Positions 10,008 through 20,378 are shown, counted from the first letter of the stretch. The stretch is DNA of 64,000 nt from Bryopsis sp. KO-2023 (GCA_030272585.1 BSYQ01000019.1:1-64000); one strand, 5' to 3'. Numbers and translations: made by a program. The notes: generated from the sequence alone by a model not told the origin.

Positions 10008-10904
10008 GCGGTACCCGTGGACAGCAGCGGGGCTGGACAGTTGCGGAGCCAGTACTCCGGGACTACGTCAACACGGCGCCGGTCGGCAGAGGGCACCCAA
10101 ACGTTGCCGAAGACGTCGCGGCCTTCGTGCGTCCACGGCTCGGCGGACAGGAGGTCCCAGGGATCATGACTTTGGTGCGGCTTTGCGCCTCCGCAGCTTC
10201 CTGGAGCTCGCAGTCGAACCAGTCCCAAGCCAGCATGGCGTTTGTACTGGCAAAACGATCCGGGCGCCGAGCCGACACCATAGAGTATATAGGCACCGTG
10301 GCCACCGCGACATCCGTCACGAGCCCTGCCGTGTGACAGAGGTAGCGTACTGGGGCATGCAGCGGGGCCTGGAGCGCAGCACCACGCTTGACGTCTTTCA
10401 GGATATCCGGCACTGGGCGCCCCGCCGTTGGGTACCGCGGCTCCTGCTGCTGCGAGCGTCGACGCTCCCTAGGCGCCCTGGGCGCGGGTGTGAGCGTCAT
10501 AGTATTCATCTGGGTAGCCGGGCTCGGGGCCTGGGGTGGGGTCAGCGTGTGCCCCGGCATCTGGGCCACGGGCGTATCAGGGCAGCTGCACGAGAGGAAC
10601 AGCAAGCAAGCAAACGTAAGCAGGGATGATGGGACGCCGGTCCCTTTTAAAATTAGCCCCCATACGCTGACGGCAGTCGCCTGCAGTGGGTGTTTTTTTT
10701 TTTTTTTTTTCAGCACACGGTGGATCAGTGCAAGCTACGGAGGCCGGAGCCCGAGCATGGCGCAACTGGTACGCAAAACGGCGTCAGGCCCGGCCCCGAA
10801 GTCGCAGCACGGTTTTGGGGCCACACGGCCTTTATGCGCGGGGCTCGTTTTTTTTTTTTTTTTTTTTACCTATCCTGCGGGCCTAGATCGTCGGAGTGAC
10901 GGTC
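10008..10904. other. GC-rich region without a recognised gene
   Basis: Long open frames occur on both strands, as expected of GC-rich DNA, and none shows a known domain. T-tracts of about 20 bases end near 10710 (followed by CAG) and near 10868. The first could be a plus-strand splice acceptor. This may be the remainder of the retrotransposon interrupted at 8313. Confidence 0.35.
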
Positions 10905-10912
10905 CCGCTTGC

Positions 10913-11377
10913 CAGAGATAGGACTTTACGGTTACGGTCACCGTAACCGGACCGTAACCACCGTAACCGGACCGTAACCGGAGTACAATTTTCGTCAGAA
11001 AATCGTACTTTTACGGCCGTAACCGTAGCACCGTACCACTCCGTACCGCTCCGTACCGGACCGTAACGACCGTAACGGCCGTAACAACCGTAAACCGTAG
11101 AAAGTGACCCCCGCAGGGTCCCGCGTTTCCAAAGGAACCCAGGGGGATTCGAACCCGCGACCCTACTGACTGCAGCCTAACGCTTTAGCACTGAACCACG
11201 CTACTTCACGGTGATTTAGGGCCTACCGTAGTTATACCGTACCTGTTCCGTACCGTAAAAACAACATATTACTCCGGTTACGGTACGGAGTTACGGCCGT
11301 AGTACGGTGACCGTAACCCGACCGTAACCGGACCGGACCGGAGTCGGACCAAAAATTTGGCCCAAGTCCTATCTCTG
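10913..11377. mobile_element. hAT-like MITE rich in TTACGG motifs
   Basis: Terminal inverted repeats CAGAGATAGGACTT (10913-10926 and complement at 11364-11377) are flanked by a perfect 8-bp duplication CCGCTTGC (10905-10912 and 11378-11385). An 8-bp duplication and CAGAG ends indicate hAT. The interior is packed with CCGTAACC/GGTTACGG in both orientations, like the subterminal transposase-binding repeats of hAT elements such as Ac, and holds a tRNA-like core. It is 465 bp and non-autonomous. Confidence 0.85.
11137..11212 (-). repeat. tRNA-like SINE core
   Basis: Minus-strand reading gives the A-box-like CGTGGTTCAGTGCTAAAG and a perfect B box GGTTCGAATCC. A variable-arm-length spacer suggests a Leu-like ancestry. 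It is followed by GGGTTCCTTTGG, a hairpin with a CTGCGG loop, and CACTTT. This is the best preserved of the cores, but it lacks a paired acceptor stem. Confidence 0.6.
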
Positions 11378-11383
11378 CCGCTT

Positions 11384-11637
11384 GCTCCCCCGCGCCTGAA
11401 GCGGCGCCCCCGCGCCTGAAGCGGCGCCCCCGCGCTCAAGGCGTCCTCCTGGCGCGCCCCTGGGGCTCTAGACGCCCCGCCCCTCACATCACCGCCTGGG
11501 TCTGATGTGGGAGAGGCAGAGCGGTCGGAGTTCTGACGCTCGGACTCAGGGGAAGGGGAGCGGGTGCCCTCTCGCGAGTGCTTGCTCCGGCGCGGCGAAA
11601 ACCCCGACGAATCCGATCCCTGGGATCGCGGCATCGA
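11384..11637 (-). CDS. hypothetical Ser/Arg-rich ORF, 3' end displaced by MITE
   Basis: From ATG 11637 the frame reads MPRSQGSDSSGF and continues Ser/Arg/Pro-rich, then Gly/Ala/Arg-rich through a 21-bp tandem repeat (CCCCCGCGCCTGAAGCGGCG type, about 11386-11445). The hAT-like MITE begins at its end. Without the MITE the frame would stop about 6 codons later. It is low-complexity and may be part of a retroelement or chance. Confidence 0.3.
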
Positions 11638-11794
11638 CACCCGAGTGGCAAACGCGGGGTTCCGGAAAGTAGTAAAGCGCGACGTAGCGAGGAGCAACGA
11701 AAAAAGCTCGTTCCAATCGACACAGGTCCTCCGGGGATTCCTTCGGAACACGCTGAGGCCCTGGGCTTCCCAGCCTGTTTAAATAGGCTATTTT

Positions 11795-11826
11795 CCGACG
11801 TTTCCTTTCTTGGACAGAAACGTCGG
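11795..11826. repeat. hairpin with 10-bp perfect stem
   Basis: CCGACGTTTC and GAAACGTCGG flank a 12-nt loop. It lies 15-20 bp from a TTTAAATAGG sequence. No function is assigned. Confidence 0.5.
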
Positions 11827-11886
11827 TCAGTCGAAACGCCACCTGTCTCCCGTCAGACTGGTGGTTAGTCTAGTCTGCTAGTAACC

Positions 11887-11972
11887 CTTCTGGAGTCGGA
11901 GTGACAGCATTCGGAGTAATGGGTGTCGGACTGACGGAGTTCGGAATGACAGAGTTCGGAGTAACACCACCA
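11887..11972. repeat. 15-bp minisatellite (CACTCCGAA type), copy 1
   Basis: The complement reads as repeats of ACTCCGAACTCTGTC-like units. A block of more than 50 bp is identical to the copy at 62194-62279, and a related array lies at 25630-25692. It directly follows the last recognised kinase exon and would add TPNSV-type peptides if read through. Confidence 0.7.
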
Positions 11973-12166
11973 AACCTGAACCTCTGCTCACTGTTCGTTT
12001 CCAACATCCCCTTCAGTAAGTCGCGCACCTCCTGTGAGACCTGGGGCAATCGACAGAAGCGAAACAAAGCGTCAAGCACAGGAAAAGGCGTGCCCGTAGA
12101 ATTTGTGGAAGTTTTGCGTCACGTGGGGCGAATCGAGAGAAAAACAGGTCAGAGACCTTTTATGAC

Positions 12167-13465
12167 CAGGCATGTGTAAAAGTGGCATTTGGCCCAAAAT
12201 TGCCACCCGATGCCACTATTAAGAGCCGTGGTGGTGCCACTAAAAAGGGCCTGTCGTACAGTTGTGTCTGTGCAGCTGTAGGGCGGAATGGTGTCACATG
12301 ACGCTGGGAGCCCGTGAGCTGCGACTGGTGGCTCGCGGATACGTGCGTCTTGCATTGTCGAAGTCGCAAATTGGTAGGAGAAGTCGTTCTGGGCGTTTGT
12401 GGTGGGACGATGGTAGGATATTTTTGGCTAGCGTCGTCGAAGTCGATTTGTGGCGGAGGGAAGTCGTTCTGTCGAGTTTGTGGTGGGGCGTTGGTAGATA
12501 TGTGTGGGCCACACAGTGTGGCTAGCGTAGTCGAAGTCGGGTAGTGGCTGAGGGAGGCCGTGCTGTGGAGTTTGTGATGGGGTGCTAGTAGAAAAGTTGG
12601 GGATTGTAACCTTGTCTTTACTGTTTAAACGAATTTGTTCAAAACACCGCCACTCTTCTTCTTGTTCTTCTTCGGTAGTTTTCGTGAGTAGTTTTCGGTG
12701 GTTTTTGTGAGTAGTTTTCGGTAATTTTCGGTGTTTACCACCACCGTTCTTCTTCTGCTACTCATATAAAAAAATTGCTCCAAAGAAGCGAACAACACGG
12801 TTTCAAAAATGCCACGAAGTGCAGTATGGTCTCAGTATCATACTGACATGATGGTGTGGGCGTGTGAACCGACGTCATTGACAAAGGGTGGAGATAAAGG
12901 GGACGAACACGAACTGTAAGTTTTCTATCTATTGGCAAAAAGATGTGAGCGACAATCGATGTCTGTTGTCTCCAAAAGACCCGCTTAATTGTTGTAACGA
13001 GGCCTTCGAGTTTTGTGATGGAACAATAGGAGTGTGGTTGGATGACTCTAGCACTTGACGCAAGGCAGACGGTTCTAAGAGCATCTCCACCGGTGTTCGC
13101 AGTTGCAGTTGCAGCTCGCGCACGTGCGAGTCGCTCGCCACAGTCATGAGTATCGCCGCGAAATTACGTGAGTTCCGTCCTCACTTTCTGCGTCGCGTCT
13201 CACTTCGACCCCTTGAACTGAGGCGATGCGCAGTTCGTACAGCCAAAAATCACGTAAATTCGCAGTGACTGTGTCACGATACGAATGACTGTGGCGAGCG
13301 ACTCGCACGTGCGCGAGCTGCAACTGCAACTGCGAACACCGGTGGAGATGCTCTAAGGTGCAATTTTTGTACGGTGCCACTTTGATGCCACTTTTAAGAT
13401 TGTGCGGGCGCCACAATTAGCTTAATCTCCGTAATAGTGGCAAATGCCACTTTTACACATGCCTG
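12167..13465. mobile_element. hAT-superfamily non-autonomous element
   Basis: Terminal inverted repeats CAGGCATGTGTAAAAGTGGC (12167) and complement ending at 13465 are flanked by a perfect 8-bp duplication TTTATGAC (12159-12166, 13466-13473). This duplication fits the hAT preference nTnnnnAn. There is no transposase frame. The inner GTGCCACT motifs recur in both orientations. A Harbinger-like MITE is nested inside. A related single end is at 62337-62366. Confidence 0.9.
13079..13353. mobile_element. PIF/Harbinger-like MITE nested in hAT element
   Basis: Arms starting GAGCATCTCCACCGGTG are perfectly inverted for about 69 bp (13079-13147 and 13285-13353). They are flanked by TAA on both sides (13076-13078, 13354-13356). 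A 3-bp TAA duplication with GAGC-type ends points to PIF/Harbinger. Confidence 0.8.
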
Positions 13466-14537
13466 TTTATGACTGAGAGGCCTCGATGATTATACACCGT
13501 GTCCGCAACTCACCTGCTTCTCGCTCCCCATCTCAATTCTCCTGTTTTCCAGGCGCCGCAAATTGACGTTGTAGAGCTCCAAACTGTCCTCCCTGAACAA
13601 CTCATATTCCCTCTCACCGTCTGCAACAGGCCAGCCGGCAAGTCCATAGAGGAGCTTGTACAGCAGCACGCCGCAAGAGAACATGTCTGCTTTGTAGGGA
13701 TCGTACTGGATCTCGTTGCGGTGAGCGACCACGACTTCCGGCGCCCAGTAGCCAGGCGTGCCGACGAGGGGTTTTGTTCAAGAGGCAGTGCTCCAGTTTT
13801 ATGTCTCTGTTTGTCACCTGAGGGGAAAAAACAAAAGGAAATCAGAAGTGTTTTTACAGCAAGGAAAAGCAGTGGTGGTTTTGTGGAGGGTCGTACGCCT
13901 TTCGGCCACTCACACTTTGCGACAAGATCTGAAAGAAGTCAGAGTCGTCAGTGGGCTCTATGATTGAGTTGGACACGGAGGCAAACGCTACCTTCATGCG
14001 GTGGCAATAATCGACAGCGACTATGAGTTGCTGGAAATAGTGGCGAGCCAGGTCTTCGTCGAGGCCGTCTTTCTTTAGGGCTACGAGATCCAGCAACGAC
14101 CTCAACAGACGGCCTCTCTGCACTGGCGAGTCGGCATACTCCATGCAGACGACGAGGAACGAGTTTGTAACGAACGCCCCTCGATACTGTGCAATCAAAG
14201 GGTGACATAGGCGACTGTGGTTTTCCAGTTCGCGCAACGCTCGTTTCCTCGCGAGCTCCTTTTCCGCGTCAGTTCCCGTGAGGTGAGCAGGGCTTTTTTG
14301 GGGTATTTTTTCGACAACTTGGATCCACGAGATTTTTTTTGCTGGTTCCCCAAAGAAGCTAAATTGATGGAGGATGTGGTGAAAAGTATTGGTTCTTGTA
14401 GAGTGAGATTGTAGGTCTATCATGCAGCTTTCAGCATGGAATGCAGTTCACATGCAACATGCAACATGCAAGATGTGTATTTGATGACATGCAAGATGCA
14501 GATTTGATCTTCTTTCTTTCTTTGGGATCGTGAGCAG

Positions 14538-15808
14538 GTACTGCGAATATCTGTTTGCAAGGGTTTTGGGTGCCACCCGCGAGCTTTTCAATGCCAGACC
14601 AGGGGCCATTGTCTTGCCGCAGGAGGGTCCACCCGGGGACAAGGGAAAAAAAGCCAGCAAAAAAAAAACGAAGGACAAGGAACATGAGCTCGTCAGAACA
14701 CAGAAGCACGCAGCAGAGGTGCCTTGTTTGGAACAGCTCCCCTAAAAAAAAACAGAAATAGAAAAATCCAAATAAAAAAAAACAAAAGTGGCAGCGATGG
14801 AATTTTTCTTTCTTTCCATGAATCGAACGCTCCCGACCGATTGAAGATCTCCACAAAAGGCATTTCTGAGGGGTTCTTTTTGGTGGTTTGTGTTTTTTTT
14901 TTCGCTCAGCTTGCGCTGTTGGAGGTGGTGCGGCAAATGTGCCAGGGATTGATCAGACTGTTGTTGGGCATCGACATGGTGGGGGCTTCGGCTCCGGTGC
15001 AGTCTCCTTTCAACACGGAGGCGGAACGCTTCTATCAGAGGTTCTCCACCTTCATGGAGCTGGAGACCCCGGAGCCCTTGGACTATCGGGCTTTCGTTTC
15101 AAACACGAATCCTAATGGCACTTCGGCAGTCAAGGTGATCACCACAGCTGATTTTTTTTTCTTTTCCATAGTCCCTCCCTCTCTTTCATGTCTCATTTTT
15201 TCCGCCTTTTTTTTTTTAACTGTATTTTTTGTTTGGGCCGACGCTGAAAAGTTTTTATATGAAATTTTCTCTTCTGTTTTCTCCCCTCTCTCTCTCTCTC
15301 TCTTCAACATTTCCCGAAAAAAAGCAGAAAAAAAAAGCTGCAATGGAAATAAAGAAAAACAGTCTGTTTAGTAATAACAATTCTTTATCTTATATTTTTT
15401 GGGGGGGGGAGGGGGTGGTTGAAGGAAAGGCAAGAGAGAAAGAACACAGAGAGTTGAAATTGGATATTATTTTTTTTTGAGCGAGCGACACTTGCATGGT
15501 TTCAACAAACATAAAAAACATTGAATCGATCATGGGGTTTGGCATAGGTCCTGGAGGGAGCAGTGAAATCTTTCACTTCTTCACGGGACCACACCCAGCT
15601 CATCATACAACGCTCTTCCGTCTCGGGGATGTCCGAAACGAAACTCGCAGAGGTGGAAGCCCTCGAGAAGGTGGCCAAAATCAATAAGGTCACTTCGGGG
15701 GTGTTGATGTCCCTCATAGCAGCCTCCGGCGAGGAAACGGACATGAAAGCAAAATTCAGCTTCGAAATTAACTCTTTTTACCCGGTGGTGTCGATTACAA
15801 GGGGTTGA
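14538..15808 (+). CDS. 3' part of a gene resembling NatC auxiliary subunit (Mak10/NAA35)
   Basis: Three exons join: 14538-14718 (YCEYLFARVLGATRELFNA), 14910-15134 (LLEVVRQMCQGLIRLLLG, then SPFNTEAERFYQRF) and 15548-15808. The last ends FSFEINSFYPVVSI and stops at TGA 15806-15808. Splice sites are GT-AG with T-rich acceptors. The order of the CQG helix, the SPFN motif, the VEALEKVAKIN helix and the final beta-like stretch resembles the C-terminal half of Mak10/NAA35, which anchors the NatC N-terminal acetyltransferase. That match is from memory of the family and is moderate. The 5' exons are absent upstream, where the opposite-strand kinase lies, so the gene may be truncated. Confidence 0.45.
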
Positions 15809-16070
15809 TGGGGCGGGGGTTGTTCTCTTACATCCTTCTTCCCCTTCATCCAATTTCCTATATTCAAAAAACATTGAAAGACAGCGATCCTTCCCCAATT
15901 TCACTCCTTTCAGCTGCAACCTGTTGTGAAGTAAATGCCGTTTTATGCAGTGTTTGATCACTCCCTGCTGTCTCTGTTTTGGACATCCTAAAAGAACTGG
16001 AAATTTCCACAGCTTGTGGAGTCGTCCCCAAAAATTACAAGTCTTTCTCTTGTTTCAAAAGTTTCTTTTC

Positions 16071-16422
16071 TTAGCTTTTCGACACTGTTTTGAGAGCTTC
16101 CACGAACGTCGGGCCTTTCTTTTTCTTCTCGCCTTCCGTGCCCACGGAAGTGTTCTCCGCCACACTCGCTTCCGCTTCCATGAACGTCGGGCCTTTCTTT
16201 TTCTTCTCGCCTTCCGTGCCCACGGAAGTGTTCTCCGCCACACTCGCTTCCGCTTCCATGAACGTCGGGCCTTTCTTTTTCTTCTCGCCTTCCGTGCCCA
16301 CGGAAGTGTTCTCCGCCACACTCGCTTCCGCCTCGCTCTTCTCAGATCTCCGTCGAACGGTTTCAGCCCTCTTCCGCTGGTGGAAATCGTTGGTTCTCCG
16401 TTTCGCAATTCTTGCGCTTCGC
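16071..16422 (-). CDS. C-terminal exon with three 26-residue repeats
   Basis: A minus-strand frame opens after a TTTCCAG acceptor at 16423. It begins basic (RIAKRRTNDFHQRKRAE), then carries three near-identical 78-bp units encoding EASVAENTSVGTEGEKKKKG. It ends EALKTVSKS with a stop at 16071. Because 78 is divisible by three, the frame is kept across the units. The family is not recognised. A second open frame over the same repeat is a shadow. Confidence 0.4.
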
Positions 16423-16898
16423 CTGGAAATTTTACAATTTCAAACAAACAGATTTCAAGCAAACAGTAAATCAGCCCGACTGCAGCGACTTCGGAAAAAA
16501 AAAATAAATCGAAAATAGAGAAAAGTCGAGACGGAACGGTTAATTCGAAACTTCAAAAGCACTCCCAAAGCCTGCCTTGTACCTGACGGACACCGGTAAA
16601 ACTCCCCGAGCCAATAGCAACCAGTTTTGCAGCGGATCCTTCGGTGGTCGCGAAGGACGAACCGGTGCCCACAAGAGCTTTGGATCCATGAGCTTCTGCG
16701 TATGACGAACCGGTGTTGTGGGCTCCATTCCAAAAAAAAAAAGTGCGGCGGCGTAGGTCGCTTGTGGCAAACAGATCTGAAATTGAAACCTTTTTCTACC
16801 AGGAGTTACAAAAAACGTCCATTCATTAAGGGCGTCCGAGGATCTGGAGTCAAAGCGCGACCACCACGTCCATTCATTAAGGGGTATTCCGGTTCCAC

Positions 16899-17042
16899 TG
16901 TGGTCGACAAATCCTTTGGTGTCCAAGAATGATTAGGAAGTTCTCGGACGGAGAGATAGATCAGCTGCGGTATTAAACAATCCTCTATTCTTGGCAGCTT
17001 GTTCTGGTTGTTTGTTATGCGTTCATGTAACGTCAAAATATT
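16899..17042 (+). mobile_element. 5' LTR of SH3/integrase element
   Basis: This 144-bp segment starting TGTGGTCGAC is repeated without a difference at 20438-20581. A primer-binding site follows immediately. The exact 3' edge is uncertain by two bases. No short target duplication is seen. Confidence 0.85.
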
Positions 17043-17054
17043 TGGTTTCGGAGC
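17043..17054 (+). promoter_or_regulatory. primer-binding site of SH3/integrase element
   Basis: TGGTTTCGGAGC directly abuts the 5' LTR and is identical to the site in the chromovirus and in the element at 6990. Confidence 0.8.
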
Positions 17055-17963
17055 TTGTGTTAGATACTGGTCGACGGCGTAGTGCCTCCCACGGTCGAGA
17101 ACTCGTCGAGAGTTTTCCCGGTAGTCAACGTCTCCCTGTAGTTGATCGAGACTTCCCAAAAGTTCAGGGTGTGCCCATTTCGTCTCTGTAGTTCCACCAG
17201 AAGGCGAATAGCATTCCCAAGAAGCAGCGGATCGATCAAGACTGAAAGCATAGAATCGAGCTGTGCTGTAAGGTTATTGTGATCCGAAATTGGGACAGCA
17301 AAAAAAAAGAAAAAAAGAACATTGTATCAGGAGTCTTTCAGCTACCTTGGGCTTCTGGATTTGTATAGGGTGTTTTTTTTCCTTGATCTGTTCTTTTTTA
17401 GTCTCCCTATTATTAGGTTGAGACACCCCTTTTTTCTTTTCCCCGATTTTCAGTAGGAAAACAACTTCTGGAAATTTTTATATAGGTCTTTATTTTCCTT
17501 GGCAGAATTGAGATTTTTTCTTGATTTTGTGTTTTTTTTGGTGGTGTTTTTATTTTGTAGAGCTTCCAATTTTCTTGGGCTCTTAGATTCTGGTTTGGGT
17601 TGGTTTTTTCCTTGTGTAAACTCCCTTTTCTTCGAAAGGTTGAGTCTTTTTATTTTAGGTTGTGCGGAAGTTAAAAAAAACCAAACAGTGAAAGATATTT
17701 TGAGGACAATCATTTTGGTCTATTTTCCAACGGAATTTCTGGTTCTTTCTTCCTTATAAAAGGTTGATAGTGGCTTTATAGACTGAAAATTAATTTTCAA
17801 TTTTTCTGGAAGTTGATAGTTTTCATTTGGGGCTGACTGGTTCGAGACGACAACGATCTTCTACAAAGGGAAGGACAGAAAAAGGAACTAAAAAAAAAAA
17901 AAGGTATTTTATATCAAACAGTGTTTTCATTGGTTGATTTTCAGCCCAGTTTTGAAAGGCATC
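17055..17963 (+). other. untranslated leader of SH3/integrase element
   Basis: This stretch of about 0.9 kb is T-rich and holds no recognisable gag, protease or reverse transcriptase. A possible intron runs from GTATTTTAT near 17904 to TTTTCAG at 17944, just before the first ORF. Confidence 0.4.
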
Positions 17964-19124
17964 ATGACATATGCCAGAGTTCTCTTTAATTTCCAAGCTG
18001 AGGGGGTCAATGAAATCTCAGCTGATTACGGAGACATAGTTGAGGTCTTGGATGAATCAGAAAATGGGTGGATCAGAGTGAGAACCTCTGGAGGTTCTGA
18101 AGGCTTGGTCCCATTTTCCTATGTGGATATTGATGAAGGAATTGTTGGGAAAAACAGTGGACAGCAATTTTCAGTAGGGACATCCAGGTGGCAGAAATTT
18201 TCAGTCACAGTAGGCTGTCAAACTGATGGAATGTTCCACAGGGAAGAAGAAAATATAGAAAACTGCACTATGATTCCCTGTGAACCTGTCAAGATTCCTT
18301 CGATCATTGAAAGGAGACACACAAAGGATGTGAAACACATGGTCAGAAGGAATGGTAAGATGGAAGAAGAGAGTTTTTTTCTTTCCATTCCTCGATGGTA
18401 TTGCAAAGCTCCAGAAGATTCTACAAGAACAGATTTTGTATTTGGATCGGAAAGGAAAAGCCGTTCAGTTCTGGAGAATCGAAATGGGGAATTGGAAAAC
18501 ATGTTGGAGCTTTGGAGACAAGATGTGCAGACAATTCACAGGCTGGAGAAAGAAATCATAAGGCTACGTGAGAATAGCCTCAGAAATCTTGATATGGAGA
18601 TGAGAAGACGAGCAATTAATCCTGAGAATCAAACCAGGATGGAACGCCCATTCCGAGTTAAAACAGATATTATCCGAGCTCACATTCAGGAGGATGAAAA
18701 GAAACCTCCAGCAAGAGTGGAAGAAGAGGATACAAAGATACATGAAGAGTTGCATTTGGAGAATGTCGGCAGAGGAGATCTGAGTGGATCTGTAAAAACA
18801 CGGGTCAGAAGAAGACGGAGAAGGAGAGGACAAAGATCAGGTGGACATGAATTTTCTGGTACGCAAAACAATGTGGAATCAAAAGCGGATCAGAAGACAC
18901 GAGGTAGACCTGAAAATTCTCCCATTCCCAGATTTGGTTTTGATTTTTCTCGAATGACTGGAAATGAAATTTGGCTCGGTGATTGGGGACACAAGTGTTG
19001 GCCAATCAATCGGATGATTGGGTCATCATTTATTCCACCTTGGTACGGATGGAATACATTTCCTTTTCTTCCCGGCAGAGCACTTTGGCCTATCAACCCG
19101 TTTTCGATCTTTTTTGACTATTAA
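17964..19124 (+). CDS. SH3-domain protein of an LTR element (ORF1)
   Basis: From ATG 17964 the product is about 386 residues. Residues 2-52 form an SH3 domain with the ALYDY-like VLFNFQAEG, acidic EISADYGD, the conserved GWIRVR tryptophan and the GLVPFSYV end. A coiled coil follows (ENMLELWRQDVQ, then RLEKEIIRLREN), then an Arg-run (RVRRRRRRRGQR) near residue 278, and a Trp/Pro/Phe-rich tail. It lies between LTR and integrase, where gag would be expected. It has no zinc knuckle or capsid homology that I can see. It could be a gag replacement or a captured host adaptor. Its partner and location are unknown. Confidence 0.7.
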   Translation: MTYARVLFNFQAEGVNEISADYGDIVEVLDESENGWIRVRTSGGSEGLVPFSYVDIDEGIVGKNSGQQFSVGTSRWQKFSVTVGCQTDGMFHREEENIENCTMIPCEPVKIPSIIERRHTKDVKHMVRRNGKMEEESFFLSIPRWYCKAPEDSTRTDFVFGSERKSRSVLENRNGELENMLELWRQDVQTIHRLEKEIIRLRENSLRNLDMEMRRRAINPENQTRMERPFRVKTDIIRAHIQEDEKKPPARVEEEDTKIHEELHLENVGRGDLSGSVKTRVRRRRRRRGQRSGGHEFSGTQNNVESKADQKTRGRPENSPIPRFGFDFSRMTGNEIWLGDWGHKCWPINRMIGSSFIPPWYGWNTFPFLPGRALWPINPFSIFFDY

Positions 19125-19187
19125 GATTGGACTTTCTCCTGATAGATTTAAAGATTTCAGAAGGAAGTTTTGGTGCGCGGTCAAAAA

Positions 19188-20378
19188 ATGGTCTACGACA
19201 TATGGAAAGATGCGGCAAGTCTTAGATACTTGCAATATGGGGAAAGGTTAAGTGGTTCGCATGCGGAAAGGAATAGAATCCTTGCTAAGAAAAAGACTTA
19301 CGAATTTCGAGGTCCAATTTTGTGGAAAAAAGATAAAGGCCTTCTTTCAAGGATTGTGCCAAGGCCTGAAACAAGAGTGTCACTAGTTAAAAATGTGCAT
19401 CTTGGTCTGGGGCACCTCAGAGACAAATGCCTTCGTTTTCTTAGGCAGAGATATTATTGGGCAGATTTGACTGGGTCAGTGAAAGAGGTTTTGAACAAAT
19501 GCGAAGCTTGCAGTTGCAATAGGTCTAAATGGAATACCCCTAAAAGCCTTATTCAGGACAAGGGTCCATACCAACCTTTTGTTGGGTGGGCTGTGGATTT
19601 AGCCCAATTACCAATTAGTGAATGTGGGTATAAATATATTGCTGTGGCATTGGATCTTTTTTCAAAGTTTCTTGTGGTTACTATAATACCAGATAAAACT
19701 TCAGAGACGGTTAGAACATGGTTTCAACAGGAGATTTTGAGGAAATATCCAAAACCTCAATATATTAGGTCAGACAATGGTGGGGAATTCGATGGTGGAT
19801 TCTCAATATTGTTGGTGGAACAAGGCATTAGGCATGTCCACAGTAGACCATTGCATCCGCAAAGCAATGGTAATGTTGAAGCTACAATTGGGGATGTGAA
19901 GAAAAGGATTAGATGTGTTCTTCTTGAGAGGAATCATGTCAGCAAGCAATGGCCAAAAGTTTTAGGGAGAATTGTGGTGAGTCATAATTGTGCTCCTCAC
20001 ACTACCACAGGACTTTCCCCCTATGAGTTGGCTTATGGAATGAAGGCTATGATTGTAGTGAGTGGGGAGTTTTACTTACAAAGAAGTGAATTACCTTTGG
20101 AGGTTCTTTGGAGTGAAGCAAAGAGGCAAATATCATTAGTTCAGGCAAGAAGACAAAGGGCTTTTGAAAAAAAACATTCTCGCTCGAGCAATTTTGATTT
20201 TGTAGTGGGGGATTTTGTTCGATTTCGTTTGTTGAGAAGGAAGAGTTTAGATCCATTGGCCTCGAAAACGGTATGGAGAATTCATGAAATAGATAGTGAA
20301 TGGAGATTAGCAACGATTGTGTTGGGCGGGGAAAAACGGCGCATGGGTTTGGAAGATTTACAAAAAGTATCTGAATAG
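19188..20378 (+). CDS. DDE integrase of the LTR element (ORF2)
   Basis: The integrase inserts double-stranded retroelement DNA into the genome. The product has an HHCC zinc domain (HLGLGH ... CEAC), then a catalytic core with Asp in WAVDLAQL, Asp in RSDNGGEF and Glu in NGNVEA, preceded by HPQSNG. By hand count there are 34 residues between the last two, one below the usual 35. The C-terminal part ([28 protein letters not shown]) fits the SH3-like DNA-binding end of Ty3-type integrases. The frame is intact to TAG 20376-20378. It is in the same phase as ORF1 but separated by four stops. No reverse transcriptase or RNase H lies between the LTRs. Confidence 0.85.
   Translation: MVYDIWKDAASLRYLQYGERLSGSHAERNRILAKKKTYEFRGPILWKKDKGLLSRIVPRPETRVSLVKNVHLGLGHLRDKCLRFLRQRYYWADLTGSVKEVLNKCEACSCNRSKWNTPKSLIQDKGPYQPFVGWAVDLAQLPISECGYKYIAVALDLFSKFLVVTIIPDKTSETVRTWFQQEILRKYPKPQYIRSDNGGEFDGGFSILLVEQGIRHVHSRPLHPQSNGNVEATIGDVKKRIRCVLLERNHVSKQWPKVLGRIVVSHNCAPHTTTGLSPYELAYGMKAMIVVSGEFYLQRSELPLEVLWSEAKRQISLVQARRQRAFEKKHSRSSNFDFVVGDFVRFRLLRRKSLDPLASKTVWRIHEIDSEWRLATIVLGGEKRRMGLEDLQKVSE

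Larger units (their letters stand above)
11985..14285 (-). pseudogene. Ser/Thr protein kinase, decayed
   Basis: Three minus-strand exons are recognisable. At 13992-14285 are the C-helix (RELENH), the hinge (VCMEYAD) and a catalytic-loop lead-in ending YCHRMK before GTAGCG. At 13514-13817 the catalytic loop reads TNRDIKLEHCLL, then GTPGYWAPEVV in another frame, then YKADMFSCGVLLYKLLYG. At about 11985-12040 is VSQEVRDLLKGML. HRD has become NRD, the metal-binding Asn position is His, and the DFG segment is missing together with a frameshift. The glycine-rich loop and VAIK lysine are not seen. The overall look is SNF1/CAMK-like. Catalytic activity is very unlikely. A hAT element sits in the last intron. 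Confidence 0.7.

Noticed and set aside
10063-10716. 217-codon minus-strand ORF with a signal-peptide-like start
   Set aside because: GC-rich DNA keeps several frames open here, and the hydrophobic start follows a poly-Lys run from a T-tract. No domain is visible.
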